From Brachynemurus nebulosus (taxonomy: Eukaryota > Arthropoda > Insecta > Neuroptera > Myrmeleontidae): a stretch of 64,000 bases of DNA. This document shows positions 34,525 to 45,526 of this stretch, piece after piece. The stretch's first letter is position 1. Every line of letters starts with the position of its first letter. Where the stretch lies: positions 17,102,185 to 17,166,184 of the forward strand of contig JAPWDM010000011.1 of NCBI GenBank assembly GCA_035578155.1. The letters run 5' to 3'. The notes beneath the pieces are model-generated. The model saw only the letters and a program-made list of their open reading frames with translations. It had not been told where the DNA came from and ran no database searches. Both the position numbers and the translations under genes were made by a program.

Positions 34525-35479
34525 AAAAATGGCCCTATGTATCTAGTCCGTTCCGGTGTACCACAAGGTAGTGTTTTAGGGCCTATTCTTTATCTTATAT
34601 ATACTGCAGATCTGCCGGTTGATGAAGAAAATACTACTGCAACATTTGCTGATGATACTGCTATCCTAGCTACTGATGTAGATCCAAATGTTGCATCACA
34701 AAAGTTACAATCTAGCCTGCGTCGAATACAGAAATGGTTACATTTAAGTGGCGTATTCGAGTAAATGAAACGAAATCAGTGCAAGTTACATTTACTACGA
34801 GAAAAGGCAGTTAGTTTGAATGATGTAGTGTTACCATTAGCTACTGAAGCTAAATATCTAGGTATGCATCTAGATAGAAAACTAACATGGCGTAAACATA
34901 TTTGGACTAAACGTAAGCAACTAAATGTTAAGTTTTCTAAGTACTATTGGCTTCTAGGTCGTAAATCAAAGTTATCTTTAAGAAGCAAAGTGCTAGTTTA
35001 TAAAAGTGTTATCAAACCAGTATGAACTTATGGTATTCAACTTTGGGGTACGGCTAGTGTTAGCAATATTGAGATATTGCAACGATTTCAGTCTAAAGTG
35101 CTACGAGCCATAAGTGCTTCCCCATGGTACGTGCGTAACGATGACATACATCGCAGTCTTCAAGTGCCCACAGTGCGTGAGGAAATAGTACGATACAGTG
35201 ATAAATACATTCATCGCCTAGAAAATCACCCTAATGTGTGTGCCCTTAACTTACTTGACAATAGTGACTCTTTGTATAGACTCAATCGACAGAATATATT
35301 AGAATTAAGATATAGATTTATTTAGCTTTTAATGAATAGTATATTATATTTAGTATATAATTTATTTTGAGTGATTACCAGTGGGTAATCACCATTCCCG
35401 TTATATTCTATCATCGCTCGATTTATAGTTCTATTTATAACTGATAATCGATAAACGAGGATGTTAAAAAAAAATGGCC
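34525..35479 (+). mobile_element. 5'-truncated Jockey-like LINE nested in the hAT element
   Basis: AAAAATGGCC occurs at 34525-34534 and again at 35470-35479, bounding the reverse transcriptase fragment as a target-site duplication would. The insert starts abruptly inside the RT domain, consistent with 5' truncation. It ends with a 3' UTR containing a TGATTACC/GGTAATCA hairpin (about 35372-35391) and joins an A-run. Confidence 0.82.
34537..35325 (+). pseudogene. Jockey-clade reverse transcriptase C-terminal half, broken
   Basis: The first block has SGVPQGSVLGPILYLIYTAD and then FADDTAIL. FADD is the catalytic YXDD-type box of the RT palm, preceded by the conserved GVPQGSVLGP motif. Downstream come EAKYLGMHLDRKLTW and a CTD with VLRAISASPWYVRNDDIHR, typical of Jockey/BS-type elements. 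The frame is interrupted at 34762-34764 (stop). Reading one base over just before that stop (about 34750) gives WRIRVNETKS, which fits the family, so a frameshift lies there. A second stop TGA at 35023-35025 sits where W is usual in a TYG-containing motif. The final stop is at 35323. The copy cannot be active. Confidence 0.9.
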
Positions 35480-35580
35480 TGCGATCCAAAAAAGGTTGCC
35501 GACCCCTGCTCTATACCATACGTAGTTTAGGCTTTTCTTAATTTTTATATTGATAGTAATCCTTTCTGAGTAGCCCTCTT

Positions 35581-35607
35581 AATGCGTGTCAAACACGCAC
35601 TTGACGA
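35581..35607 (-). repeat. Copy of the CGCCAAGTGCGTG dispersed motif
   Basis: On the minus strand it reads GTCAAGTGCGTGTTTGACAC, with GCGTGTCAAACACGC a short perfect palindrome except for its centre. Related sites lie at 3639-3668, 27949-27975, 30433-30460 and 41735-41760. Confidence 0.7.
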
Positions 35608-35629
35608 CTTTTTTTATATTTGTTGCATA

Positions 35630-36450
35630 TTTTTTCTTTTTTACTAGTAGAAACTATACTAGTAGATACTAGATACTCCATTATATACATAGATATTTGA
35701 TATAAGCGGTTCTCTGCAGTTTGGATTAAAAATTTTGAAAAATAAATTTTTTGTGCATTTTCTATGCTTAAACGAAGATAAGAAATATTTCTAAACATAA
35801 TCCACATGTTCTCATTCTTATCTATACTAATTTTAAAAATAATTGTTATTCCAAAAATAGTATATTGTACAATAAGCTTTTCCCACGTCTTTTACACTAT
35901 ACTTTTTCTACGAGCACATTTTTTTTTTAGCAAAATTTAACATAAATAATAAAAATAAAATTTAAATAAGTAGTAAAAATTTTTTAAATTTATAATGTCA
36001 GTGGTAAGATGTTCAAATTTTTGCTAAAGCATACTTTGAAACTATGGAAACAATAGTAAATAATCAACATACATATGTATATTTTTAGAATTACATATGA
36101 CATTATATATTAAATCAGACTTAGCCAACTTTTTTATTATATTAAGCCTTGCGAAAAAATTTCCCACGCCTATTTCCACACAGTGTGGGCAGTTATTAAT
36201 TTTTACATATAGTTAGCCGTGCTCAAAATGTTACTTTTAATAGTAGGAGTAGAAAAAAGTATTTTTTCTGTCATTTAAGAAAAAGAGGTCCACTGTCTTT
36301 GTTACGAATAAAACTGTTTAAAAAGTAAATAGTTACTATTTTTAAGAAATAAATATGTTGTCTTACTTCATCCAAATGAACAACACTTAACGTTTCTTTT
36401 TTGTTCGTTAAGTTTAAAATCGGTGAAATATTTTAATGAAGTCTCCTTAA
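35630..36450 (+). repeat. Dispersed repeat, copy 1 of a pair with 51030-51480
   Basis: It shares in order TATTTTTTCTTTTTTACTA, CTCCATTATATACATAGATA, TCGGATTAAAAATTTTG-like, TTCTCATTCTTATCTA and ATAATTGTT with 51035-51245. Later GAATAAAACTGTT and AAATAAATATGTTGTCT with TCCAA then GAACAACAC matches 51355-51430. Copy 1 has extra sequence (about 35850-36290) between the two blocks. The class is unknown. Confidence 0.7.
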
Positions 36451-38090
36451 GTAACTACATAATACAATTTTTGACTGATATTCTAAATATTTTCAATCGA
36501 TTTCTGAAGTATTATCCTTCCACATGAAAAATGTTTCCTCGTTTGCACCGAAAATACTCATCCAAAGTGCAATCCATTTATCCAAGTTATTTATGAAAGT
36601 TTATGAATAGCAATAGGGTATTTGACTGAAGTTACAAAAATATTCTAAATGCCTTGTTTTTTCATATCGGTTAAGTGACTTTTTTTCATTTTCGACAGAT
36701 TCTGTAAAAAATCATCAAAAAAATAACCCTACAATTTTAAATGAGAAAAAGGCGGAAAAAACATCTCACTATAGTGACGTCACATTTTGAAGCAACTAAA
36801 CGTCAATGTCAATATTTATAACCTCAAAACTTTGATTATATTCATAAAATGTCAAAGTAAAAGGAAGTATTTATTTGAATTCTGGTTGATTATTATTACT
36901 ATATAATTATATAAGCTAATAGAAATATTCAAAAAAAAAAAGAAAAACACAATTTCACCTTACCGATGAAAATTATCAAAATCGACATATCCAGCTACAA
37001 AATGTTACGTCATTTTCAAGAAATGGCACGTTTTCACTAATTTGAATATTTGTTGAAAAATGGCAATAATCAAAATAAAATTTCTAAATAGTTATCAAAT
37101 TTTTTTATGTTTCATCAATAAAATTGGACATATGTAATAAAAATGCATAGAATTATTTAACATTTGACACAAATTTTAAATATAGTCAAGTACCGTATTC
37201 ATTTGAGTTCAAACCTAACAAAAAAGATTTTTAATCGGAACATTTTGGATATTATTAACGACTGAATTCCTTTTACATTAAATTTTCCTAAAAACGCGTT
37301 AACACCTTAATCCTTAGCAATCAAATAAAACTTGGCGTAAGTCCTGGGAAATTTATTTTATATAATGATACATCAAATTGTACGACGTAAGAAAGCAATA
37401 ACTTGAGATTCTTGACACTTTTTTTTTATCTTTAGTACGCTCAAATTTCTTCAGTTTGTATATTGTATATCTAATGAAATAGGCCGGTGATAAACTGACA
37501 ACCAGATGATAACGCTAACTGATCGATGTCGAAAGAATTGGGATAAAAAGTTTGTGAAACCAAGATATATCAATCTTAGATTATTTTTTAGAGAGGTATA
37601 GGCTAGATATGTTATTACCACATATCCATTTTTCCTACGATAAAATACGATGGTGAAACCGTTTTTATGGTTGCAGTAGCAAATACAGAAAAATTAATAA
37701 CCATAGTAAATACTCTGCCAGTTTCACAAATTGTACCAGTGACGTACAATTCGACGAAAACGAATGTTTCGCAAAAATAAAAAAGCAGATTCTGTATTAA
37801 AATCAGCGAACCCAGTCTTATCAAGATGAAATAAGCTGTTTTCGATTTCCAAAACATATAAAAGAAATTATTATGGTTTTGTAGAAAAGGACATTAAAAT
37901 TTTTCACACATTTTATTTGCACTTAACATTAAGAAACAAAGAAACTGTTGGTATCAGCTGAAGATTATTGATTGCAGAAACTTTTACATCATTGATTTTA
38001 TATTGAAAAGTCAATCAAGTCATCTTGGTGAAAACTGCAAAGTTTATAACAAAATATTATTTCTACTCCTTTGAAGAACACACTCATTAC
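36451..38090. other. Long AT-rich stretch without recognised gene
   Basis: A 62-codon open stretch on the plus strand at about 37605-37790 has more protein-like composition than most (HISIFPTIKYDGETVFMVAV, ending in NVSQK). It lacks a start codon at its head and any known domain. The antisense frame 37615-37857 is its shadow. Otherwise nothing is supported. Confidence 0.4.
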
Positions 38091-38340
38091 ATATCTATTA
38101 AGGAGGGAGTTCACGCCAGAAACGGCTAATAAACTAATTTTTTTCGAATCTCGTTCTTTGTTTTTATTTTGTTCTATGGCTCTTTACAAACGAGGTGATA
38201 TATAAAACATGGCGAAAAAAAATTTTTTTTCATGTAGAAAAATATTTATTTGTGAGCCGCCGCACAGCCAAATTGCTGCTCCTTTGCAGACAACGCTCGC
38301 CCGCCCCCCTCGCGATTTGATCAGTAATATTTAATTTTAG
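38091..38340 (+). repeat. GC-richer transposon-like patch
   Basis: AAGGAGGGAGTTCACGCCAG and later TGAGCCGCCGCACAGCCAAA plus GCTCGCCCGCCCCCCTCGC stand out from the AT-rich surroundings. No second copy or inverted ends are visible in the window, so this is only a suspected element fragment. Confidence 0.3.
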
Positions 38341-39045
38341 TGTGTACATGAGGTATAGTATGCACTAGGATAATGTTCTTTTATTTGTATGACTTTGTAG
38401 ACGTTTTAATAAACAGTGAGTAAAACCACTTCTTTTGTTATTATTTTTGTTTTTTACCGTTTCCCAAAAATTGCGTTTTTCCCGACAAGGAAAATCATAT
38501 CTCAAGTTCTAGAAAAGATAGAGACTTAATTTTTTTTAGATTTTGTTCATAAACATATTGCGCATAAAGTGGAGTATGCTTTTTCCATTTGAACAATTGT
38601 AACTATTTTTAAACATTTTTTTTTTAATAAAAAATTGTGTTTTATAATTTTTAGAAGTTTGGGATTACAGTTTTATAGTTAATTTTTAAAATTACTTGAA
38701 ACCCATACTCAGCTTTATGGACAGGTCTTTTAGGAATAAAATGATGAAAAAATATTTAGAAAAGATCCAATACTTTTTGAGATATGGCGTTCTTTGTAAA
38801 CGTTTAAAAACTTGTGAAAAAGGACCCCCTCCCCCCACAGGGAAGAGTATTGAATGTTTCAAAAAAAAATTTTTTCTATTTGAAACTCTCCCTAATTTGA
38901 AAAAAAAATTCAAAAAACAAAATAATCATAAATAAAAAAGTTGCTTCTTTATTTGAACACCCTCCTTAATTGTTTTGTGAATAATATATCTATAATTATT
39001 AATTCCATACATATTATTGTGTTGTGTAGTAACGTGTAAATAAAC
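38341..39045. other. AT-rich spacer, nothing recognised
   Basis: Opposed frames at 38692-38913 (-) and 38696-38935 (+) cover one low-complexity stretch with a GGACCCCCTCCCCCCAC run. Neither has a domain signature. Confidence 0.5.
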
Positions 39046-40547
39046 AAAAACGCCGTGAGCAGCGGGGCCCCATCACGGTAGTCGAATTTTCCCCTTCATC
39101 TTCGGTATTGAATGTCTACAAGCGAAATGTGATTGAAAGTCTACAACCGAATTGTCATTTTGTTGGTTTCAAAACTGGTGATGAGTGTTCGGCTGATCGA
39201 GGCTTTAAAAAAAGGTTTTAAGTATTTAAGGGCTGTATCTCAGTAAATTTCAATTTTGTGCCGAAAACAGGTAGCAGAAAAAAAGCCAACACAATTTGTA
39301 CGAGGACATTCCTGCTCATGTTTATCCGCTAATTGCCTTTATGTTTTAGTTTTAAAAATTAAAAAAGGACCTTAAATAGTAAACTGGAAGGCCTTTATAA
39401 AGATATTTTTTCTTTCCAGAAAAATCCAAAATTTCTATTTTATAAATACTAAAAATCCAAAATTCCTAATTTATAAATAAACAGTGACTTTAATAACATT
39501 TTTAAATTACTTAATATGTATGTATTTCATTTGTTATAAAAGTAAGTTCACTTTTTTTAAATTTTTTAAAATTACTATTCGCCTACTTGTATTTAGAATA
39601 AACATAATGCTTTTAAAACACATTTAACAATAGCATTCAATTCCGATGTAAAAATGGGAGAAGTGGGGGGAAAAGTGATGCGGACTCCCTACAAGGTACT
39701 AGCTGGATACTAACTGAATACACGTACAAAATTTCAGCCCTCTAGGTTTCCTTATGGAGTCTCTAGACGTGTTAGAAAACAAGCAAAAAAATTAAGGAAA
39801 TATTGGCGTAAAAATCGTGGGGGTAAGGGTTAAAAGTTGAAACCTCCAAAAAACAGTGTCTGGCTATTAGCTTAACCTGTACACCAAATTTCAGCCCTCT
39901 AGGTTTATTTGGGGAGATTTTGACCCGAACGAAACTGTTAAAAAACAAGAAAAATCATGTTCTTTTGGGTATAAAAATGGTGGGGGTAGGGGTTAAAAGT
40001 CGAGACCCCCAAAAGGCACCCCCTTGATACTAACTCAATCCGAATACAAAATTTCAGCCCTCTAGGTTTATTCGGGTGACCTGTGCGAGTGGTACAAACT
40101 TCGAAAACGTCGAAAATGCATGAAATTGTAGCTTAAAAATGAGGGGGGTGGGGGTAAAATATTAAAACCCTCAAAAAGCACAACCTAGGTACGAACTTTA
40201 TCAACACACCAAATTTCAACCCTCTACGTTAATTCTGGGGGGCTGGGGGCCTGTTAGATCCAGCGAAAATCGTTTTTCCCCCCTCTACTCCCACCATATC
40301 ATCCTAGGAAGCTGCATTTTGGATATGTTGTAGATAATTGACCGAAACATTATTTAAAACCGGTTTGGAAAAGTTTTATTGCTTTTCCGCCCCCCACCAC
40401 CCCCTTAAAGGTCGGGCCAGAAAAAAAATTTGCCCAAAATTTGACCCCACTTTGATAGTATGAGGTGCCTCGAAAATGAGCCCCATTTACCAAATTTCAT
40501 CTCTTAACTTCCATAGGGGGGCCCTACACAAATTAAAAGGTGGCGGG

Positions 40548-40604
<57 letters not shown>

Positions 40605-40727
40605 CATTTTTTTTTCTACATATTCGTGTTCTACGGGTCCGAAAACGGATAGCGCCCCTACTCTCGCCTCTCGCAGCTCTTATCGTATAGACTGTATAAG
40701 TCTAATTTTTCGGAGAAAATTCGACTA
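39046..40727 (-). mobile_element. 1.7-kb non-coding repeat, copy C (inverted)
   Basis: It is the reverse of copy A over its whole length, from AAAAACGCCGTGAGCAGCGG to the reverse of TAGTCGAATTTTCTCCG, with only scattered differences that I could see. A and C appear closer to each other than to B. It includes the same TA tract near the outer end. Frame 40540-40728 is read-through of the TA tract. Confidence 0.8.
40551..40600. repeat. TA dinucleotide microsatellite in copy C
   Basis: About 50 bases of uninterrupted AT, at the position of the 22124-22187 tract in the inverted copy A. Confidence 0.95.
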
Positions 40728-40879
40728 ATAAACAATATAACTTGAATTTTAGTTTGATCGCTTCCATAGATACATATACGAACATTTAATGAAATTAGAG
40801 ATAAATTAAAAATTTTATTCTTTTGATTTAAAGTTTATATTCAATTTTATGTATTTAAATTAAAAAGGGAAAAAGTCGT

Positions 40880-41035
40880 AGAAAAAATATAGTATTCTAC
40901 TCGCTTACAATGGCTATTACTCACTCAGATGCATTACAACACTCGCCTCGTAAACTCGGCTCGTGTCACAATTTCATCTTCGTGAGTAATATTTAGCTAT
41001 CATTACCAGTTCGTTGAATAATATACTATTATTTT
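40880..41035. repeat. Weak inverted-repeat block flanked by ATAGTATTCTACT and AATAATATACTATT
   Basis: The outer parts (about 40887 and 41035) resemble inverted ATAGTAT/ATACTAT ends. The centre is GC-richer (CTCGCCTCGTAAACTCGGCT). It resembles the palindromic block at 21837-21968, and each lies next to a copy of the 1.7-kb repeat. The relation is suggestive only. Confidence 0.35.
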
Positions 41036-41374
41036 TGCTTATAATACGAGAACAATACAAGTATAAGACTATATATAGATTAAAAATTCTCCTAGTTGTT
41101 TTGTGTATTTTTTAAGACAGTGTAAAAGTAAATTTTTTTCTTTCACTTTATTTAATCCCCTTTCTTACATTTTAACTGATTTATGTTTTGTTGGTTATAT
41201 ATTTGTTTACGCTTTACGCGTTTTCATCAAGCCTAGTCCTTTTAATGACATTTTTGGTTAGCACGCTGTATGTTTATGTAAATTTACAATTTAATACCTA
41301 GTTATTTAATATCTTTTAGGATTTCGTAGTTTTAACGACATTTTACAATTGACGAGTAAAAAAAAAGATTTGCC

Positions 41375-41545
41375 CGGGGCGGGAAATTTTAAGGGCCGAT
41401 CGTCGATCTAAAAAAGAGAAAAGAGGGCGGCGTTTCTATACCTGCCGAGCAAAAAAGAAAAGATCACCGATTTTTTACAGGGGCGGAACTGTTTCTTTTT
41501 GCCCGGGACGGCGTCAACGCTAAAGCGGGCACTGGTCGAAGCTTA
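41375..41545. repeat. GC-rich island with repeated TTGCCCGGG phrase
   Basis: TTTGCCCGGGGCGG (41372) and TTTGCCCGGGACGG (41498) bracket a C/G-rich stretch in AT-rich DNA, with GATCGTCGATC and GGGGCGGAACTG between. Two near-identical GC phrases 126 bases apart suggest a repeat or an element end. No family is recognised. Confidence 0.4.
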
Positions 41546-42010
41546 AGCAATTTAAGAAATAGTGTCGTTTTTTAAAATTATTAATGAATTTTTTTACTCA
41601 AATAGAAAATAAAAAGTTTAAATTATCGTATGATTAACAAATTAAACGATAATTTTAATATTAAATTAAACAAGAATTGTTTTACCCCCGAAAATTTTGA
41701 AAAATATAACTACTGTCCTATGAAATCCTGTATGAATGTGTGTCTAACACACACTTGTCGAATTTTACTTCACATAAATTTTTTGTAATAAATATTTATA
41801 TTTTCATATATTTTGGTTTTTTCTAAAGTTATGTTTTTTTGTTTATTTTACTCGCTCCATTTTTTTTTATTTACCTAAAGTTATTATTTTTTTTTATGTT
41901 GAAGCTCTCATTAAAAAAGGTAAAAAATTTAAGTTCAGTTTAAATTATATTTAATTTAGTAGGTATTCGGCGAAAAATTGACGGTATCCGAGATCAGTTT
42001 TATAAAAATT

Positions 42011-42248
42011 TAAATTTACGTGTTTGTTTGTCCTTCGTGTATGAATAACTTATATTTAAGTTTAATACATCTAGTTTAATACATCTTATATTTAAGTATA
42101 ATAAATGTAATATTACATTTATTATAATTTAAATTTACGTGTTTGTTTGTCCTTCGTGTATGAATAACTTATATTTAAGTTTAATACATCTAGTTTAATA
42201 CATCTTATATTTAAGTATAATAAATGTAATATTACATTTATTATAAAA
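42011..42248. repeat. Perfect-looking 119-bp tandem duplication
   Basis: TAAATTTACGTGTTTGTTTG starts at 42011 and 42130, and the two 119-base units appear identical. Each unit ends in the palindrome AATAAATGTAATATTACATT(TATT) and holds two copies of TTTAATACATCT. The identity suggests a recent duplication or an assembly artefact. Confidence 0.88.
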
Positions 42249-42373
42249 TATAAACTCTCTCTTTTAATAAATCAAGTATTATTTTTGATATCCTATCTGT
42301 ATACAATTAAATCAAAGAATTTTAGATAAATCCTTTCTTATTAATATATAAATATTATATATACATATGTTAT

Positions 42374-42411
<38 letters not shown>

Positions 42412-42417
42412 ATATAT
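42374..42417. repeat. TA microsatellite with one interruption
   Basis: AT alternation with a TT break near 42400, next to a perfect hairpin. Confidence 0.9.
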
Positions 42418-42452
42418 TCTAACAGAATATAAGAGTGTTATATTCTGTTAGA
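42418..42452. repeat. 15-bp perfect hairpin
   Basis: TCTAACAGAATATAA and TTATATTCTGTTAGA are exact reverse complements around the five-base loop GAGTG. Confidence 0.9.
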
Positions 42453-43377
42453 TTTTATGATATTAATATAAATGTTTATATTATTATTAATCTATTAAAT
42501 ATTTATTAAACAATTTTTGTTGAAAAATAACAAATGTTATTTATCAACAAAAAAAAATTCAATATCCAATAACTGGATTACCAGCTAATTATTTTTTATA
42601 TAAATAATGAAGTGCCTGACAAAAGGATTATCTTGATAAGATCAGTCAGTTTCGTAGACCTCATTTTCGAGAGACAGAGTCAGTCGGTACCTGTGGAACT
42701 TGTAGGAGGTACTGACTGGCTTTTTCAAAATGATTATTTATTTAAACGTACTTATTGAAAATTATATTAAGTAAATAATCACCCAGGAGAATTTTAGCTT
42801 TTAAAAAACACTTTGGTCGACCTAGTTTTCATGACAGTAGTGATGCTGACTGGAGGTGTTCCATTAGCAAACGGTTTGATTCACGATTTTCGCTTGCTTA
42901 CTCAATAGACGATACCCTGACAGTTTATAAAACTCCTTGGTAACACCACTTTTCACTATAATTCTAAGGACCTACCTGTGCCAAGTTTCCCCGAACTAGA
43001 GATATTGACCTTAATAGAGTTACATACACATTGAGAACAAAAACTATATAATTTAAATATTATAAAATATTGTCAACTCTCTAGCTATATACGTGTTTAT
43101 AGGGAGATCGGTTTTACTCATGAAATCCAAAATCAGTGCTATTAATACAATATATCTATCCATCGATTTTTAATTGTCAACCGTATATTTCGGATAGACA
43201 GAGATTTATTTTCTTGGGAAATCAAAAAGTGCGGTAGCATGAGTATAAAACAGAGTTTTCGGGGCTGGATGTGTTGTATATCGGCCATCATCTTGACTTG
43301 AAGATTGGAAACAATTATTTTTTGATTATCTCCATAACCGTAAGTTTGACAAAAATTTTGTAAAGAGAGTTTTGGTA
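42453..43377. other. Spacer without recognised gene
   Basis: Near 42640-42722 CAGTCGGTACC and GGTACTGACTGG form a small inverted pair around TGTGGAACTTGTAGG. No other feature could be supported. Confidence 0.4.
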
Positions 43378-43385
43378 GATAATAT

Positions 43386-43573
43386 CAGGGCCAGATCTAG
43401 GGGGGACAGTGGGGGCATGTGCCCCGGACGCCAGGTTTTGAGGGTGCCAAAGAGTGATTTAAGAGGGCGCCTAAATTAGGTATTTCACGTTGTTTTTTTG
43501 CTTTTCACTTAGTTTTTGGCAGGAAAAGTTTGATGGAAATATTTATTTTTCACTTCGGCTAGGTCCAACCCTG
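43386..43573. mobile_element. 188-bp hAT-type MITE
   Basis: The left terminus is CAGGGCCAGATCTAGGGGGG; the right terminus reads inward as CAGGGTTGGACCTAGCCGAA. The flanks GATAATAT (43378-43385) and GATAATAC (43574-43581) agree at seven of eight positions, the expected hAT duplication. The interior contains GTGCCCCGGACGCC and GGGGGCATG phrases shared with 45330-45526, so both are one family in the same orientation. Confidence 0.85.
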
Positions 43574-43789
43574 GATAATACAATTTTATAATATAGTGTA
43601 TTTCAAACATTTTGGCGAGAAGTCAATATTTTAGAAATTATGGTCAAAAAGTTTGTTAACCAAAGCCTGAAAACGTGTTATTAAAATAATTTAAAATAAA
43701 AGTTTCGGGGGACAGATTTACCCACACTTCCCATTAGGTGTCGTTTAAGGCTTAAAGACTAGAGACTACTGTACATAAATTATTCTTTT

Positions 43790-44285
43790 TTTGTTTCGGG
43801 GGGTTCCTTCCACCCGAACCCCCGACGAGGGCTTTGCTCCTTGCGCCCTACTGAGGTGCTCCGCGCCCTGTATCTCGTGGGGAACTCCACCCCTCATTAA
43901 ACAAAATATATCATCATTTATTCTCGAGATATGCGAGACGATAAATATTTCACAAAAAGTTTTTAATTTCGTTTTTTTATTATAAAAAACAAACCGCTAA
44001 ACCGAATTTTCTGAAAACTTTATCCGGTCCTCATTTTTTAATTACGCATCTAATGAAATTAGTCCGGAGTTGATATCATCATTTGTTCTCGAGATATGCG
44101 GGACGAAAAAAATTCACGAACGAACGAACAAACGAACTAACGAACGCACACACAGACATTACGCTAAAAACGATGGATTCGGATTCTAGTGACCTTGAAA
44201 CGTGGAGATATGTCCCAAATTAGCGATTCGTAAAATCGGACCCATCACAATAACTTCCAATGGGAAGTTAATAACATTAAATTAA
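43790..44285 (+). mobile_element. Transposon-like GC-rich block with internal direct repeat
   Basis: 43797-43905 is GC-rich (CCACCCGAACCCCCGACGAG, GGTGCTCCGCGCCCTG). The phrase TCATCATTTATTCTCGAGAT at 43910 recurs as TCATCATTTGTTCTCGAGAT at 44078, about 168 bases apart, each followed by ATGCG(A/G)GACGA. A GAAC-rich tract (44119-44145) follows. The 3' part ends in CAATAACTTCCAATGGGAAG. These are hallmarks of a dispersed element but I cannot assign a class. Frame 43791-43985 is accidental. Confidence 0.45.
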
Positions 44286-45321
44286 AAATGAAAAACCGAC
44301 GATAGTAATAAAGACTGTCGTTTCAAATTTTATCATATAGTACGAATAAATACTTTCGTATTTAGAAAAAAAGCTTGCGAGAAAATAACACGTTGCTAAA
44401 TTCGGATTTTGATGGAAAGTATCTGTACACAAAATCGATATTATTTAAATTAGACTTGGAGTACTTATCTCTAATTTTTTTTTTTTTTTGTATTTGTTTT
44501 TTCTTTTTTTTTTTAGTAATAAAATTTTATGTCACGTCTCAACGAAATTCGAATCAGATTATCTGTAGACTTTTTTTTTTTTGGAAAATTATTAATAATT
44601 CTTCTCAGAACATCTCTTCAATATCGTCGTCAGTTTTTATAGTTGTATGTTTTCTCTCGACGAGCCTGCTCAGTACCATCTCGATTATAATTCGCAAGAA
44701 AATTCTAAGCAATTTAACATAATTACACATGTTTCAAGGATACATTGTGCTTAAATTGATAAGTAAATAATCTCATAACTCCGAGATTATGTGTACCTGT
44801 GTTATTTTCAAAAAACGAAGAAATTTTTTTACAAACTTTTCGAAATTGATTTTGCAAAAGGCAAGGAATTTTTTTGTAGAATCTTTCAATTATTGTACTT
44901 AGCACCATTTCTTTCAAAGATATCGGAGTCGAATTCAAAAGTACCGTGTTTTGTTTAACCACAAATCACTCCTGAAGTCATGATCATATAGAAGAATGTA
45001 TAAATAACGAAGACAAAACTAAAAGTACACTCTGGTAAAGCAAGAAGCCCACTTTTTTTTTAAAAGAAGAATATTTCAATTATTTATCTGATCAAGTTTG
45101 TTCAAGCAAAGTCCAAATATTCAAACTTTAATTTTTTTCAAGTTAGTATCGAACCATTAAAAAGACATTACTTTTTGAAAATACATGAAATTTTCAAAAT
45201 TTTTGCTATTCCTACAATTTTTTTGTTAAGTTTAATATTTTCACTTTCCTTTAATTCTGTTGCGATTACATCCTTAGGGTTCGTTTAGACTACGACACTA
45301 TACACCGGTGTATATACCGAG
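44286..45321. other. AT-rich spacer, nothing recognised
   Basis: Frame 44375-44722 (+) runs through several poly-T tracts and is low complexity (poly-F). Frame 44723-44962 (-) has no recognised domain. Confidence 0.5.
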
Positions 45322-45329
45322 TGTCTATG

Positions 45330-45526
45330 CAGGGCCGGATCTAGGAGGGGGAAGCGGGGGCACATGTCTTCCTGCAAGTTTTTAGGGGTGCCAAAAACGA
45401 GAGTTGAAGGGCGTCAAAACGGTGAATTATATGTTTTCTGCGCCAAAATGTTTAATTTGGCGTTTTTCTCGAGGAGGGTGTCAACAGCAAAATTTGCCCC
45501 TTGTAATAACTGTAGGTCCGGCCCTG
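45330..45526. mobile_element. 197-bp hAT-type MITE
   Basis: The termini are CAGGGCCGGATCTAGGAGGG and, inward from the right, CAGGGCCGGACCTACAGTTA. Flanks TGTCTATG (45322-45329) and TGTCTGTG (45527-45534) differ at one of eight positions. The interior has GGGGGCACATGTC and GGTGCCAAAAACG, parallel to the 43386 element. Three short frames here (45364, 45404 and 45452) are accidental. Confidence 0.88.

Larger units (their letters stand above)
33770..35508. mobile_element. hAT element with exact 8-bp target duplication, carrying a nested Jockey fragment
   Basis: The terminal inverted repeats are CAGGGGTCGGCAACCTGCGG and, reversed at the right, CAGGGGTCGGCAACCTTTTT. CTCTATAC stands directly outside both ends (33762-33769 and 35509-35516), the 8-bp duplication expected of hAT. 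The native interior (about 33815-34525) is the dispersed family also seen in reverse inside 53181-53777. No hAT transposase remains. About 935 bp of Jockey-type retrotransposon inserted near the right end. Confidence 0.92.

Noticed and set aside
33770..35508. Endogenous viral sequence because of the reverse transcriptase
   Set aside because: The RT motifs are of the Jockey LINE type, with no LTRs, protease or envelope; it is a retrotransposon fragment.
44375..44722. 115-codon frame with many Phe and hydrophobic runs
   Set aside because: The hydrophobicity comes from poly-T tracts, so it is not evidence of a membrane protein.
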